Assembly: GCF_005405105.1 (NCBI RefSeq)
Contig: NZ_BJDK01000016.1
Coordinates: forward strand, 1 to 64,000
Length of the DNA stretch: 64,000 nt
DNA from: Lactiplantibacillus dongliensis
GTDB lineage: Bacteria > Bacillota > Bacilli > Lactobacillales > Lactobacillaceae
Direction of reading: 5' to 3'
Shown: piece after piece, positions 1-6,669 of the stretch
Position numbering within the stretch: the first letter of the stretch is position 1
Layout: each line of letters starts with the position of its first letter
Program-made: the position numbers and the translations under genes
Notes under the pieces: model-generated
What the model saw: only the letters and a program-made list of their open reading frames with translations
Told to the model about the DNA's origin: nothing
The model's database searches: none

Positions 1-3
1 TAT

Positions 4-76
4 GACCCCTTGGTCAAGTGGTTTAAGACACTGCCCTTTCACGGCAGTAACATGGGTTCGAATCCCGTAGGGGTCA
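4..76 (+). tRNA. tRNA-Glu (TTC)
   Basis: Cloverleaf with acceptor GACCCCT/AGGGGTC, anticodon loop CTTTCAC (anticodon TTC) and T-arm GGTTCGAATCC. No CCA is encoded. It is the first member visible of a nine-gene tRNA cluster that probably continues to the left of the window. Confidence 0.95.
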
Positions 77-80
77 TCAT

Positions 81-153
81 GGAGGATTAGCTCAGTTGGG
101 AGAGCGTCTGCCTTACAAGCAGAGGGTCACAGGTTCGAGCCCTGTATCCTCCA
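81..153 (+). tRNA. tRNA-Val (TAC)
   Basis: Acceptor GGAGGAT/ATCCTCC, anticodon loop CTTACAA (anticodon TAC) and T-arm GGTTCGAGCC. It lies 4 nt after tRNA-Glu, so the two are surely cotranscribed. Confidence 0.95.
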
Positions 154-209
154 TATGATGAGTTTACTCATCACTAATTTAATAGACTTCATCATGAAAA
201 ATGTAATTT

Positions 210-282
210 GGCTCGGTAGCTCAGTCGGTAGAGCAATGGATTGAAGCTCCATGTGTCGGCGGTTCGATTCCGTCCCGCGCCA
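210..282 (+). tRNA. tRNA-Phe (GAA) with an acceptor-stem mismatch
   Basis: Anticodon stem ATGGA/TCCAT encloses loop TTGAAGC (anticodon GAA). The acceptor stem reads GGCTCGG on the 5' side and CCGCGCC on the 3' side. This leaves T213 opposite C278, the fourth base pair, unpaired, while the other six pairs are intact. The rest of the cloverleaf is normal, so the gene is probably functional. Confidence 0.93.
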
Positions 283-287
283 TTTAT

Positions 288-370
288 GGAGGGGTAGCGA
301 AGTCTGGCTAAACGCGGCGGACTGTAAATCCGCTCCTTCGGGTTCGGTGGTTCGAATCCACTCCCCTCCA
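288..370 (+). tRNA. tRNA-Tyr (GTA)
   Basis: Class II tRNA of 83 nt with a long variable arm, acceptor GGAGGGG/CCCCTCC, and anticodon GTA within ACTGTAAAT. Its charging level is what the aro leader peptide at 3758-3814 would sense most strongly. Confidence 0.95.
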
Positions 371-378
371 TTTTTCAT

Positions 379-452
379 AGGGATATAGTTCAATGGTAGA
401 ACAATGGTCTCCAAAACCATCGATGTGGGTTCAACTCCTACTATCCCTGCCA
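379..452 (+). tRNA. tRNA-Trp (CCA)
   Basis: Acceptor AGGGATA/TATCCCT and anticodon loop CTCCAAA (anticodon CCA). The sequence after the discriminator G449 reads CCA, so the 3' end appears to be encoded. Confidence 0.94.
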
Positions 453-456
453 TGAT

Positions 457-531
457 GGCGGTATTGGCGAAGTGGTTAACGCACCGGATTGTGGCTCCGG
501 CACGCGTGGGTTCGATTCCCACATACCGCCC
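457..531 (+). tRNA. tRNA-His (GTG)
   Basis: Acceptor GGCGGTA/TACCGCC, anticodon loop TTGTGGC (anticodon GTG) and discriminator C531. The base before the acceptor (456) is T, so the G-1 opposite C73 that histidyl-tRNA synthetases use is not obvious in this reading of the stem. Confidence 0.93.
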
Positions 532-537
532 TTTGAT

Positions 538-609
538 TGGGTTATAGCCAAGTGGTAAGGCAATGGACTTTGACTCCATCATGCGCTGGTTCGAATCCAG
601 CTAACCCAA
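538..609 (+). tRNA. tRNA-Gln (TTG)
   Basis: Acceptor TGGGTTA/TAACCCA, anticodon stem ATGGA/TCCAT around loop CTTTGAC (anticodon TTG). It starts with T1-A72, as is usual for tRNA-Gln. Confidence 0.94.
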
Positions 610-630
610 TTGGGTTTGGGCAAAAATGAT

Positions 631-701
<71 letters not shown>

Positions 702-759
702 TTCCTGAAAGGGTTGTAAACCTGATCAGCAAATAGCATTAAGTCCAATTCTTTTTTAT

Positions 760-844
760 GCCGGCGTGGCGGAATTGGCAGACGCGCTGGACTCAAAATC
801 CAGTTCCCGTTGAGGGAGTATCGGTTCGACCCCGATCGCCGGTA
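760..844 (+). tRNA. tRNA-Leu (CAA)
   Basis: Class II tRNA of 85 nt with a long variable arm, acceptor GCCGGCG/CGCCGGT (G1-T72 wobble) and anticodon loop CTCAAAA (anticodon CAA). It is the last tRNA of the cluster and is followed by a terminator. Confidence 0.94.
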
Positions 845-876
845 TCATTGCTACATACGTAGTTACGATATGAAGA

Positions 877-909
877 GACATCATACTTTAAGTGTGGTGT
901 CTTTTTTTT
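877..909 (+). terminator. tRNA-cluster terminator
   Basis: A 12-bp stem with GT pairs (GACATCATACTT with AAGTGTGGTGTC) is followed by eight T. It lies 32 nt after tRNA-Leu. Confidence 0.85.
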
Positions 910-1330
910 ACCGTTGCAACAGAGCATATCAACGATATAATAATCAGTTTTTGAAAGCTGATTTTTTAGATTTGGAAACGAGGCTGTCGTCGAAAGGGTT
1001 CGATACCGGCGATCGGGGTCGAACTCGGTTATGCTGAAGCTGCCCCATATAAGCCGGTAAAGTCCATTTTATCGGCTTATATAATTCAAGGCTAGGGCGT
1101 CTATACTGCATTTGAAAGGGACTTGGCATGAAAGTTATTCGCTTTGTCATTGTTTTTACTAATGGTTGGAACTATAGCGACGTTTCCGGCTAAGGACGGA
1201 AGATCAAACAAAAGTGGTATAGGGTAATCCGAGACTTTCAAGACAGTTACTGATTTGATTTTTGTAAGTTACACCAGCTAAACCATGATTACTCAGATCG
1301 AGCTAATGGCAAGTATTGATTAACAGAATA
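910..1330. other. Intergenic stretch with no intact gene
   Basis: Contains a hairpin TATAAGCCG/CGGCTTATA near 1049-1083. Contains also a 21-codon ORF at 1128-1193 behind a GAAAGGGA ribosome binding site. Read with one base removed near 1131, the ORF gives a hydrophobic signal-peptide-like segment. Nothing else coding was recognised. Confidence 0.4.
1128..1290 (+). pseudogene. Possible frameshifted small hydrophobic peptide gene
   Basis: ATG 1128 follows GAAAGGGA at 1113-1120. The reading frame closes after 21 codons. The adjacent frame, joined by loss of one A in the ATGAAAG start region, reads MKLFALSLFLLMVGTIATF and then a short polar tail ending in GIG. This pattern resembles a signal peptide or a small membrane peptide whose gene has taken a frameshift. 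A terminator at 1331-1369 closes the transcript. No function can be assigned and the reconstruction is tentative. Confidence 0.25.
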
Positions 1331-1369
1331 AAGATTGATAGACTAATTTTTAACGTATCAATCTTTTTG
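1331..1369 (+). terminator. Terminator before the ASCH-like gene
   Basis: A 10-bp perfect stem AAGATTGATA/TATCAATCTT (1331-1340 with 1356-1365) is followed by a T-rich run. Confidence 0.7.
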
Positions 1370-1386
1370 TCAAATGAGGACCTAAA

Positions 1387-1869
1387 ATGACCCTAGTTAA
1401 AACAGTTTACGATTCAGCTTTACCGACAGTATTACTGTCTTTACATCCAGAAAACACGCAAGCGATTGTCGCGCAGACCAAAGTCGTTGAATATCGACAT
1501 CGCTTTTTAATGCAGCCATTTCAAGCGTTTGTCTATACGACTGGTCCGCAAGGTGGTGTCAATCTGTTTATGAAGTGTGCCCAACCCGTTCGAGTTAACG
1601 TGTTAGCACAAATGGGTTGGCAACTTCAAAATGAGAATAGCGAAAAGCCTGATGCTTATTTTGAGGCCCATAGAAGCGATTTGGCGATTCCAATTACTGA
1701 GTGGGTACAAATTCCCCTGATTGGGTTAAAAACGCTTAGAATGAACTTTGATAATTTTGTAACCCCGCGTAGTTATGTCTTTTTAGATCGACCGGCGCGC
1801 CAGGCTCAATTGGCTTATTTTTTACAGCAATCGATTTTGAAGCGGGGGTTAAATGAGTGGCCTTTCTGA
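1387..1869 (+). CDS. ASCH/PUA-like small protein
   Basis: 160 aa soluble protein. Residues about 15-40 (VLLSLHPENTQAIVAQTKVV then EYRHRF) match the opening of ASCH/PUA-like domains, which typically read 'LLSIKPE..E.I..G.K..EFR', a fold associated with RNA binding or translation control. The following strand FVYTTGPQGGVNLFMKC fits the beta barrel. A GAGGA ribosome binding site lies just before ATG 1387. It is monocistronic, between terminators at 1331 and 1919. The substrate is unknown and the family call is by motif only. Confidence 0.6.
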   Translation: MTLVKTVYDSALPTVLLSLHPENTQAIVAQTKVVEYRHRFLMQPFQAFVYTTGPQGGVNLFMKCAQPVRVNVLAQMGWQLQNENSEKPDAYFEAHRSDLAIPITEWVQIPLIGLKTLRMNFDNFVTPRSYVFLDRPARQAQLAYFLQQSILKRGLNEWPF

Positions 1870-1918
1870 AGGGCGGTAACCCCAATTTTATGGCCTGTTT
1901 TAATAAACGTAATTAAAA

Positions 1919-1965
1919 AAGCCTGTTTAACTAATCACAGCACGTGATTTAAGCTAAACAGGCTT
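1919..1965. terminator. Bidirectional terminator (ASCH-like gene / GNAT gene)
   Basis: AAGCCTGTTTA at 1919 pairs with TAAACAGGCTT ending at 1965. A second hairpin (AATCAC/GTGATT) sits in the loop. It lies between two convergent genes. Confidence 0.85.
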
Positions 1966-1972
1966 CTTGACT

Positions 1973-2494
1973 TTACTTAATTAACTTTTCATAAACATAG
2001 CAAACGTCATCTTGGTGATAAACGCCGACCATTTCGCCGACTCGTTCAAAGCCCATCTTAGCAATCAAATGTTGCATGGGTAAGTTATCAGCATGGGTGT
2101 CAATCCGGATGCTTTTAATATCGGGATGACGGCGGATAATGTGATCAATCATTTTTTCAAAGAGTTGGGTGGCGTAACCATGACCAGCTTTACTGGAATG
2201 AATGGCCACACGGTGGATGACCCGGTATGGTTCGGTCGTGTTCAGCCAAGTGGCTTTGGCCGTATCATAGGTCGTGTCGGGTGACGGCACGACGGCAACA
2301 GCGCCAACAGTCGCATTATCGTCTTCATTGAAGAGATAGGCCGATCCACCCATAATATCTTCGGTAATCTGATTACGTGATGGGTAGTCGCCTTGCCATT
2401 GGTTCACGCCGGCTTCGGCCAATTGGTTACGGCCGTCGCTTAAAATGTCGATGATTGTATCAATATCATCGAGGGTTGCTTTCTTGAAATACAT
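1973..2494 (-). CDS. GNAT family N-acetyltransferase
   Basis: 173 aa. The acetyl-CoA binding motif A is seen at about residues 91-110 (IHRVAIHSSKAGHGYATQLF; the R/Q-x-x-G-x-G/A loop appears as SKAGHGYA). The motif B region follows as NLPMQHLIAKMGFERVGEMVGVY. The N-terminal YFKKATLDDIDTIIDIL is the usual first beta-alpha unit. A GGAGAGGAGC ribosome binding site precedes ATG 2494. The acceptor substrate (amino acid, peptide N-terminus or small amine) cannot be told from sequence. It is a single gene, convergent with the ASCH-like gene. Confidence 0.88.
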   Translation of the reverse strand: MYFKKATLDDIDTIIDILSDGRNQLAEAGVNQWQGDYPSRNQITEDIMGGSAYLFNEDDNATVGAVAVVPSPDTTYDTAKATWLNTTEPYRVIHRVAIHSSKAGHGYATQLFEKMIDHIIRRHPDIKSIRIDTHADNLPMQHLIAKMGFERVGEMVGVYHQDDVCYVYEKLIK

Positions 2495-2578
2495 GTTGCA
2501 GTGCTCCTCTCCTGTTACATCGGCGCGGATTCACGCTGACTTAAACAGTATACAGAAATCTGGTCAGATTGAAAGGAT

Positions 2579-3442
2579 TTACTTCTGATTTTCATTAATT
2601 TTTCCATTTTGCAAATCGGTCAAAATCTGCGCTGCCTGACTAGCTAGCTGATGCTCCTCATTATAGGCGGCGACGGCACTGGGGGCGTACTGATATGCTC
2701 CCGTTACTAAGGTTTGTTCGTAGAATGGTAAGTAGGGGAGCTGGTGATCACGAGCGATTCGAATCGCGGCTTGCCAGTCGAACGGGACTTGGCGATAACC
2801 AATATCTAGGAGGCCGTGATCGTCGAACGTCAATAGTAAATACATCGCGCGCTGTTGCCGGAGCTGCGGATGAACGGCGGTTGGTAGGCCGACCGTGCCC
2901 GCATTTAAAATTACCTGGCCATTAGTTGAGTAACGCATCAATGGTTGGTGTGTGTGCGCGTAAATCACGATATCCGGATCACCCGTAGCAGCCTGGTCAA
3001 AATTAACTTGGGCTTCAGTTGGCGCTAACGTATGTCCGCTGGCGAAGTTTGGCAAGACGTGTTGCAAGCGAATCTTTAGGCCGCCGACTTGTTTGGTCAC
3101 AGTGAGCGGGAGGTGGACTAATTGCTCAAAATGGGCGGTTGATAATTGGGCGCGGTCATAAGCCGTTAAAATCGTGGCCATAATTTGTTTCGGCTGGTTA
3201 AACGTAGCAGGGGTCGCAGTTAAAACTTTACGATAGTTCTGTTCATGATTGCCTAGCACGTAAGCGGTGGGGGCAACTTGATCCAGTAAGGTCATGCAGC
3301 GTTCAGCTTCCGGGCCGCGCACGGTAATATCGCCGACTGTCCAAAACTCGGTCGCCGCTTGTTGTTTGGCATCCGCTAGCACCGCAGCTAGGGCAGTGGC
3401 GTTGCCATGAATATCCGATAGTACGGCAATTTTATGTAACAT
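2579..3442 (-). CDS. Calcineurin-like metallophosphoesterase
   Basis: 287 aa, within the size range of YfcE/MJ0936-like phosphodiesterases. Metal ligands are visible in order: DIHGN near residue 10 (D-x-H), GDI near 38, GNHEQ near 65, the later AHTHQPLMR, and NAGTVGLP. This is the dinuclear metal centre of class-III phosphoesterases. A CGGAGG ribosome binding site lies before ATG 3442. The natural substrate is unknown. It probably has its own promoter in the gap shared with the aro leader, from which it diverges. Confidence 0.88.
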   Translation of the reverse strand: MLHKIAVLSDIHGNATALAAVLADAKQQAATEFWTVGDITVRGPEAERCMTLLDQVAPTAYVLGNHEQNYRKVLTATPATFNQPKQIMATILTAYDRAQLSTAHFEQLVHLPLTVTKQVGGLKIRLQHVLPNFASGHTLAPTEAQVNFDQAATGDPDIVIYAHTHQPLMRYSTNGQVILNAGTVGLPTAVHPQLRQQRAMYLLLTFDDHGLLDIGYRQVPFDWQAAIRIARDHQLPYLPFYEQTLVTGAYQYAPSAVAAYNEEHQLASQAAQILTDLQNGKINENQK

Positions 3443-3617
3443 GAGTGATAGCCTCCGTAAGTAAGATTAAAGTCTTTGATTCCCTTAATGGTTTCTTTGA
3501 GCTTTTGTTAACTGACTGTAACGCGGTTGCAATTGTGACGCAACTTGGTTCTGGTAAACTTGGTCATTGGAACGAAGTAAACTATCAGCACGTATATTCA
3601 AGCCAATTCGTTTCATG

Positions 3618-3652
3618 TCGCCGTAGTCGTACTGATTACGACGGCTTTTATT
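3618..3652 (+). terminator. Hairpin with T-rich tail upstream of the aro promoter
   Basis: GCCGTAGTCGT at about 3620 pairs with ACGACGGC (three bases bulged) and is followed by TTTTATTTTACTTTTTTT. It may isolate the aro promoter from upstream transcription. No gene was found feeding it on the + strand. Confidence 0.4.
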
Positions 3653-3694
3653 TTACTTTTTTTAATGATGAATAAAATTAAAATGAAATTAGTA

Positions 3695-3723
3695 TTGACA
3701 GTTATAAATGAGAATGTTTTAAT
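3695..3723 (+). promoter_or_regulatory. Promoter of the aromatic amino acid operon
   Basis: A consensus -35 TTGACA (3695-3700), a 17-bp spacer, and a -10 TTTAAT (3718-3723). Transcription would begin near 3730, about 28 nt before the leader peptide. Confidence 0.7.
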
Positions 3724-3757
3724 ATAAATATCAACTTAACGGAAAGGAAAGATAATT

Positions 3758-3814
3758 ATGACACAACTTTGGTCAACTAACGCGTATTATTATGGCTTTT
3801 ATTACTTTAGGTAG
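3758..3814 (+). CDS. Aromatic leader peptide of the aro attenuator
   Basis: 18 codons: MTQLWSTNAYYYGFYYFR then TAG. Eight of the eighteen residues are aromatic: one Trp, a run of three Tyr, then Phe-Tyr-Tyr-Phe. A strong ribosome binding site (GGAAAGGAAAG, 3741-3751) lies 6 nt before ATG 3758. It sits between a consensus promoter and a Rho-independent terminator preceding the aro genes. This is the design of a ribosome-stalling attenuator that senses charged tRNA-Tyr, tRNA-Phe and tRNA-Trp. The composition and RNA folds are seen directly. The regulatory role is inferred. Confidence 0.88.
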   Translation: MTQLWSTNAYYYGFYYFR

Positions 3815-3990
3815 CGTCCGCATTAGTTTCTTAGATGCGGGCGGTAAACACGCCCGTGTCTAAGGTGAGCAAAGTCATTTTTGTCTTTGACCAGCTAGAC
3901 ACGTGAAGGTCTAGCTGGGAATAAACGTCATTTATTCCTGCATGGTTTTTTAAGCCAGCTAGATTTTCTAAATCTAGCTGGCTTTTTTTA
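3815..3990 (+). promoter_or_regulatory. aro attenuator: relay of competing hairpins ending in a terminator
   Basis: Five helices can be drawn. A: 3815-3823 with 3835-3843. B: 3829-3843 with 3851-3865 (15 bp). C: 3891-3900 with 3909-3918 (10 bp). D: 3909-3918 with 3955-3964 (antiterminator, enclosing a small hairpin 3918-3925/3931-3938). E: 3952-3966 with 3970-3984, followed by seven T (terminator). A fits only if B is absent, C and D share a strand, and D and E share a strand. In addition 3855-3862, the 3' strand of B, matches 3896-3903 in the 5' strand of C perfectly (8 bp). A ribosome at the leader stop codon would mask A and favour B, then C, then E, giving termination. A ribosome stalled on Tyr or Trp would allow A, free the 3' strand of B to block C, and so favour D, giving readthrough. 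Confidence 0.8.
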
Positions 3991-4025
3991 TTCTAATTCG
4001 TTTTTAATTTTAAGGAGTGGTTAAC

Positions 4026-5504
4026 ATGCATAAGAGAGCATTATCGTTGAGTTTATACCTGAATTACTTTGTTCATGGGATTGGGTTAATTATTTTAACG
4101 CAAAACATGCAGGCCCTGAGTCAGCACTGGCAAACACCAATTGCCACCGTTTCTTACGTGGTTTCGGGGATTGGGATGGGGCGTTTGTTCGCTTATTTCC
4201 TATTCGGCAAATTGTCCGATCGTTATGGTCGTAAGTTATTTATTAATATTGGGATGCTGAGTTACTTAGTCTTCTTCTTAGGGATGGCAGTGGTCACCAA
4301 CATTCAAGTGGCTTATGCCTTAGCAATTCTAGCCGGCATTGCCAACTCGGCGTTAGATTCCGGAACGTACACGACCTTCATCGAAATGGGCGGTCGGCAA
4401 GGGTCCGCTAACGTGTTGATCAAAGCCTTCATGTCCGCTGGTGAATTCATCTTACCGTTATTGATTGCCAGCCTAGAAACAACGCGTCAGTGGTACGGCT
4501 GGTCCTTTATGTTAGCGGCCGTCGTTTTGATCGTCAATGTGGTCTTACTGAATCGGCAAAAGTTTCCAGTGCGTAATCAAGTCGATGCGAGCGCCCAAGC
4601 TGCGGGTCAACAATTATCCAAAGCCCGTCGCTGGTTAGCCAGTGCTAGCTTAGCTGGTTACGGCTACACGTCAATGGCTGTGATGATCTTATACACGCAA
4701 TGGATCAGCTTATTCGTGACCAGCGAGTTGAACTACTCGCGAGTATTGGCGCACTTACTATTATCGCTGTACAGTATCGGTTCGATTACTGGTGTGTTAG
4801 TCACCTTCTGGTTGTTGCATCGCGGGGCGGCGGAAAATAAAGTATTGCTGACGATGAACTTGAGCTCATTAGTCGCATTGCTGGTGGTGTGTTACACGAG
4901 TTGGCCGTGGTTATCGATCGTCGCATCATTCGTCTTTGGATTTACTGCCGCTGGGGGCATGATGCAAGTTGGATTGAACTTATTTATCCGGCTTTACCCT
5001 CAAGCTAAAGGAACCGTGACCGGCGTCTTCTTCACATTCGGCAGTATCGCGGCGTTCACAATTCCGTTGATTACCGGCTGGTTGTCGAAGCAAAGTATTG
5101 GTGCGGCGATGCGGTTTGACTTAGTGATTGGCTTAGCTGGCGTGGCTTTAGTGGCCTTGGCAGTCTGGGCATTAGGACCAACGAAATCCTTGGCTCACGA
5201 ACGTCAACACATTAATCAGATTGACCAACAAATCGTCCGGCTACTCAATCAGCGCTTTGATACGGTCACCACGATTGGCGACTTAAAACAAGCTGAACAA
5301 TTACCAGTCTTAGATCAGCAACGTGAAGATCGCGTTTTAGATCAAGTTGCACAAAAGAGTCAAACGGCTGCCCATACGCCATATTTACAAGCAATTTACC
5401 AAGCGATTATGTTAAATTCGCGGGCCTACCAAAGTGCGCGGCAAACGACGACGACCATGACGACTAGCACCACTCAGCATAAGGAGGAATTGACACATGA
5501 TTAA
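4026..5504 (+). CDS. MFS transporter fused to a C-terminal chorismate mutase (AroQ) domain
   Basis: 492 aa from ATG 4026; AAGGAG at 4012-4017 gives 8-nt spacing, so the GTG at 4017 inside that site is unlikely. Residues about 1-385 form a 12-helix major facilitator with the loop motif GKLSDRYGRK near residue 60. Residues about 395-470 are an AroQ-type chorismate mutase: the core IDQQIVRLLNQRF, then IGDLKQ and PVLDQQREDRVLDQV, then a third helix with LNSRAY, carrying the arginine, lysine and RE positions of the family. Chorismate mutase makes prephenate from chorismate in the cytosol. The gene is first in the aro operon, directly behind the attenuator, and overlaps aroC by 8 nt. The transported substrate is unknown. 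A shikimate-pathway or aromatic compound is a reasonable guess. Confidence 0.87.
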   Translation: MHKRALSLSLYLNYFVHGIGLIILTQNMQALSQHWQTPIATVSYVVSGIGMGRLFAYFLFGKLSDRYGRKLFINIGMLSYLVFFLGMAVVTNIQVAYALAILAGIANSALDSGTYTTFIEMGGRQGSANVLIKAFMSAGEFILPLLIASLETTRQWYGWSFMLAAVVLIVNVVLLNRQKFPVRNQVDASAQAAGQQLSKARRWLASASLAGYGYTSMAVMILYTQWISLFVTSELNYSRVLAHLLLSLYSIGSITGVLVTFWLLHRGAAENKVLLTMNLSSLVALLVVCYTSWPWLSIVASFVFGFTAAGGMMQVGLNLFIRLYPQAKGTVTGVFFTFGSIAAFTIPLITGWLSKQSIGAAMRFDLVIGLAGVALVALAVWALGPTKSLAHERQHINQIDQQIVRLLNQRFDTVTTIGDLKQAEQLPVLDQQREDRVLDQVAQKSQTAAHTPYLQAIYQAIMLNSRAYQSARQTTTTMTTSTTQHKEELTHD

Positions 5505-6666
5505 TTACGTGACGGCCGGTGAATCACATGGCCCCCAATTGACTGGCATTTTAACCGGCATTCCAGCCGGATTAACCCTAGATATCGCGGCTATCAATGC
5601 CGGCTTAGCTGCGCGGCAAGGTGGCTTTGGCCGCGGTAATCGGCAACAGATCGAGCACGATACGGTCACCGTTACTGGTGGCTTGCGGCATGGCGTGACT
5701 CTGGGCTCACCGATTGCGTTAACCATTCAAAATCGCGATCATGCACATTGGCACGCGATTATGAACCCAACTAGTCCCGCAACCGCAGATAACACTTTGC
5801 GGCAAGTGACTCGGCCCCGACCTGGTCATGCGGATCTCGTTGGCGGCATGAAGTACGGTCACCGTGATTTACGCAATGTTTTAGAACGGTCATCTGCTCG
5901 TGAAACGGCGATGCGGGTGGCGATTGGTCAGATTTGTAAGCAATTATTAGCGCAACTCGGCATCGACTTAGTCGGCTATGTGCAACAGATTGGTCAAATT
6001 CAAGTTGATTCCCAAGCGAGCTTGTCAGTCGCTGAATTGACCCAAGCCATTGCCCAAAATGATCTACGGATTACCGATAATGCGCAAGTGGCTGATATTC
6101 ATGACCTCATTACGGCCACTAAAAAAGCTGGTGATACGCTAGGTGGCGTGATTCGCGTCGTTGCCACCAATGTCCCCGCGGGCTTAGGCAGTTACACCAA
6201 CTGGGATACGAAGTTGGATGGGCAATTGGCTGCCGCTGTGATGGGCGTCAATGCGATGAAGGGCGTTGAGATTGGCGATGGCTTTGCGGCGGCCGCCAGT
6301 TACGGCAGTCAAGTGATGGATGAGATCGATTGGGACGCTGAAAACGGGTGGTCCCGGTTGACGAATCATCTGGGCGGCTTTGAAGGTGGGATGACCAATG
6401 GGATGCCCATCATTATTAAGGCGGCGATGAAGCCAATCCCGACCCTCTACAAACCGTTACAAAGTGTTGATATTCAGACAAAGGCGATTCAAAAGGCTAG
6501 TGTTGAACGCTCAGATACGACCGCCATCGTGCCCGCGTCAATCGTTGTCGAAAGCGTGGTGGCGATTGAACTGGCGCGCGCCATTACAGCAACCTTTGAT
6601 GGCAGTAAGTTGAGTCGGTTACAGGCGATGGTACAAGCTTACCGCGCTGAATTACAAGCGTACTAG
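5497..6666 (+). CDS. aroC: Chorismate synthase
   Basis: 389 aa, full length. It converts EPSP to chorismate using reduced FMN. Family signatures are visible: GESHGPQLTGILTGIPAGL near the N-terminus, RPRPGHADLVGGMKYGHRDLRN, the RSSARETAMRVAIGQ signature near residue 130, and the late SDTTAIVPASIVVESVV segment. The ribosome binding site AAGGAGG (5481-5487) lies inside the end of the preceding gene, so translation is probably coupled. In Bacillus naming this gene is aroF. Confidence 0.97.
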   Translation: MINYVTAGESHGPQLTGILTGIPAGLTLDIAAINAGLAARQGGFGRGNRQQIEHDTVTVTGGLRHGVTLGSPIALTIQNRDHAHWHAIMNPTSPATADNTLRQVTRPRPGHADLVGGMKYGHRDLRNVLERSSARETAMRVAIGQICKQLLAQLGIDLVGYVQQIGQIQVDSQASLSVAELTQAIAQNDLRITDNAQVADIHDLITATKKAGDTLGGVIRVVATNVPAGLGSYTNWDTKLDGQLAAAVMGVNAMKGVEIGDGFAAAASYGSQVMDEIDWDAENGWSRLTNHLGGFEGGMTNGMPIIIKAAMKPIPTLYKPLQSVDIQTKAIQKASVERSDTTAIVPASIVVESVVAIELARAITATFDGSKLSRLQAMVQAYRAELQAY

Positions 6667-6669
6667 CCA

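Noticed and set aside
127-582. Open frame of 151 codons on the minus strand
   Set aside because: It runs across five tRNA genes; its repeated GIEPT-like segments are translated T-arms.
810-1037. Open frame of 75 codons on the + strand
   Set aside because: It starts inside tRNA-Leu, has no ribosome binding site and reads through the terminator.
3445-3675. Open frame of 76 codons before the aro promoter
   Set aside because: No ribosome binding site, ends within a hairpin and promoter region, unlikely composition.
3758-3990. T-box as the aro operon regulator
   Set aside because: No AGGTGGNACCGCG motif or Stem I is present; the aromatic-rich peptide and competing hairpins explain the leader better.
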